From assembly GCA_017856985.1 (NCBI GenBank), contig JAFMEA010000001.1, positions 1 to 64,000 on the forward strand: a stretch of 64,000 nt of DNA, written 5' to 3'. The notes under the pieces were generated by a model. The model was given only the letters and a program-made list of their open reading frames with translations. It had not been told where the DNA came from and ran no database searches. Position numbers and translations under genes: made by a program. The DNA is from Planktomarina sp. (GTDB taxonomy: Bacteria; Pseudomonadota; Alphaproteobacteria; Rhodobacterales; Rhodobacteraceae). This document shows positions 63,981 to 64,000 of the stretch, in pieces (the stretch's first letter is position 1; every line of letters begins with the position of its first letter).

Positions 63981-64000
63981 CAGTTGCGCAGATAACGTCG
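63971..64000 (+). CDS. carbon-nitrogen hydrolase family protein, N-terminal fragment
   Basis: From TTG 63971 the first ten codons read MKVAVAQITS, the characteristic start of carbon-nitrogen (nitrilase-family) hydrolases. The gene is cut by the window edge. In Rhodobacterales such a gene commonly follows grxC, which supports the call. The frame is the same as that of grxC after its stop, so no earlier start is possible. Confidence 0.6.
   Translation, partial: MKVAVAQITS

Noticed and set aside
1..64000. CRISPR array, prophage, insertion sequence or defence island
   Set aside because: No regularly spaced repeats, transposase, integrase, terminal inverted repeats or known defence domains were seen; nearly all genes fit conserved Rhodobacterales neighbourhoods.

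Overview
This window looks like a piece of the chromosome of a marine, low-GC alphaproteobacterium of the order Rhodobacterales (a Roseobacter-group relative). Three things point there. The first is the redox cluster regA-senC-regB beside ahcY. The second is gene blocks typical of the order (amgK-murU-addB-addA-trxA; hslV-hslU-MFS-smr-tim44-fxsA-secB-dnaQ-coaE-aroE/maf; rho-mnmE-mnmG-rsmG-parA-parB; hemW-rdgB-rph/hrcA-grpE). The third is the position of parS sites inside mnmG and rsmG. Sample lines counted by eye give GC from about 40 to 58 %, mostly in the low 40s. Spacers are short, neighbouring genes often overlap by 4-20 bases, and GTG/TTG starts are common, all of which suggests a compact genome. 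The species assignment is inference.

Layout. 1-4993: an amidase, then a leftward haem block (hemD, a mitofilin-like membrane protein, a HemY-like TPR protein). 5070-6393: gpsA and a YciI-family gene broken by an in-frame TGA. 6473-11322: ahcY, an HD-domain protein, and the RegB/RegA redox two-component system with SenC. 11379-14338: a possible small metabolic cassette (a PMT-like methyltransferase and a PhyH-type dioxygenase) followed by an aromatic aminotransferase. 14430-24097: a metallo-beta-lactamase-fold lipoprotein, cell-wall sugar recycling (amgK, murU), AddAB recombination and thioredoxin. 24189-32440: HslUV, a transporter, Smr, Tim44-like, FxsA, SecB, DnaQ, CoaE and a fused Maf-AroE protein.

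32441-32821 is a very AT-rich non-coding stretch with a perfect DnaA box and a tandem octamer. Genes diverge from it and parAB lie 6-8 kb away, so it is the likely chromosomal replication origin. To its right come hemJ, rho, mnmE, mnmG, rsmG, parA and parB, with two perfect parS palindromes. 40122-49332: hemW, rdgB and rph leftward, hrcA and grpE rightward, then mutS and maeB. 49437-59293: a sulfotransferase-like protein, argG, ilvA, two Nudix hydrolases, hslO, cca, an ABC exporter and an RNA methyltransferase. 59405-64000: two L,D-transpeptidases flanking a CAP-domain lipoprotein, a tiny membrane protein, hemH, an NDUFAF5-type methyltransferase, grxC and the first codons of a carbon-nitrogen hydrolase.

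I see no phage, insertion sequence, CRISPR array, tRNA or rRNA gene, and no convincing new defence or biosynthetic system. The main oddities are the maf-aroE fusion, the interrupted yciI, the apparent absence of tsaD, tsaE, mltA and comF from their usual neighbourhoods, the methyltransferase/dioxygenase pair, and a small ORF upstream of amgK readable in two frames.
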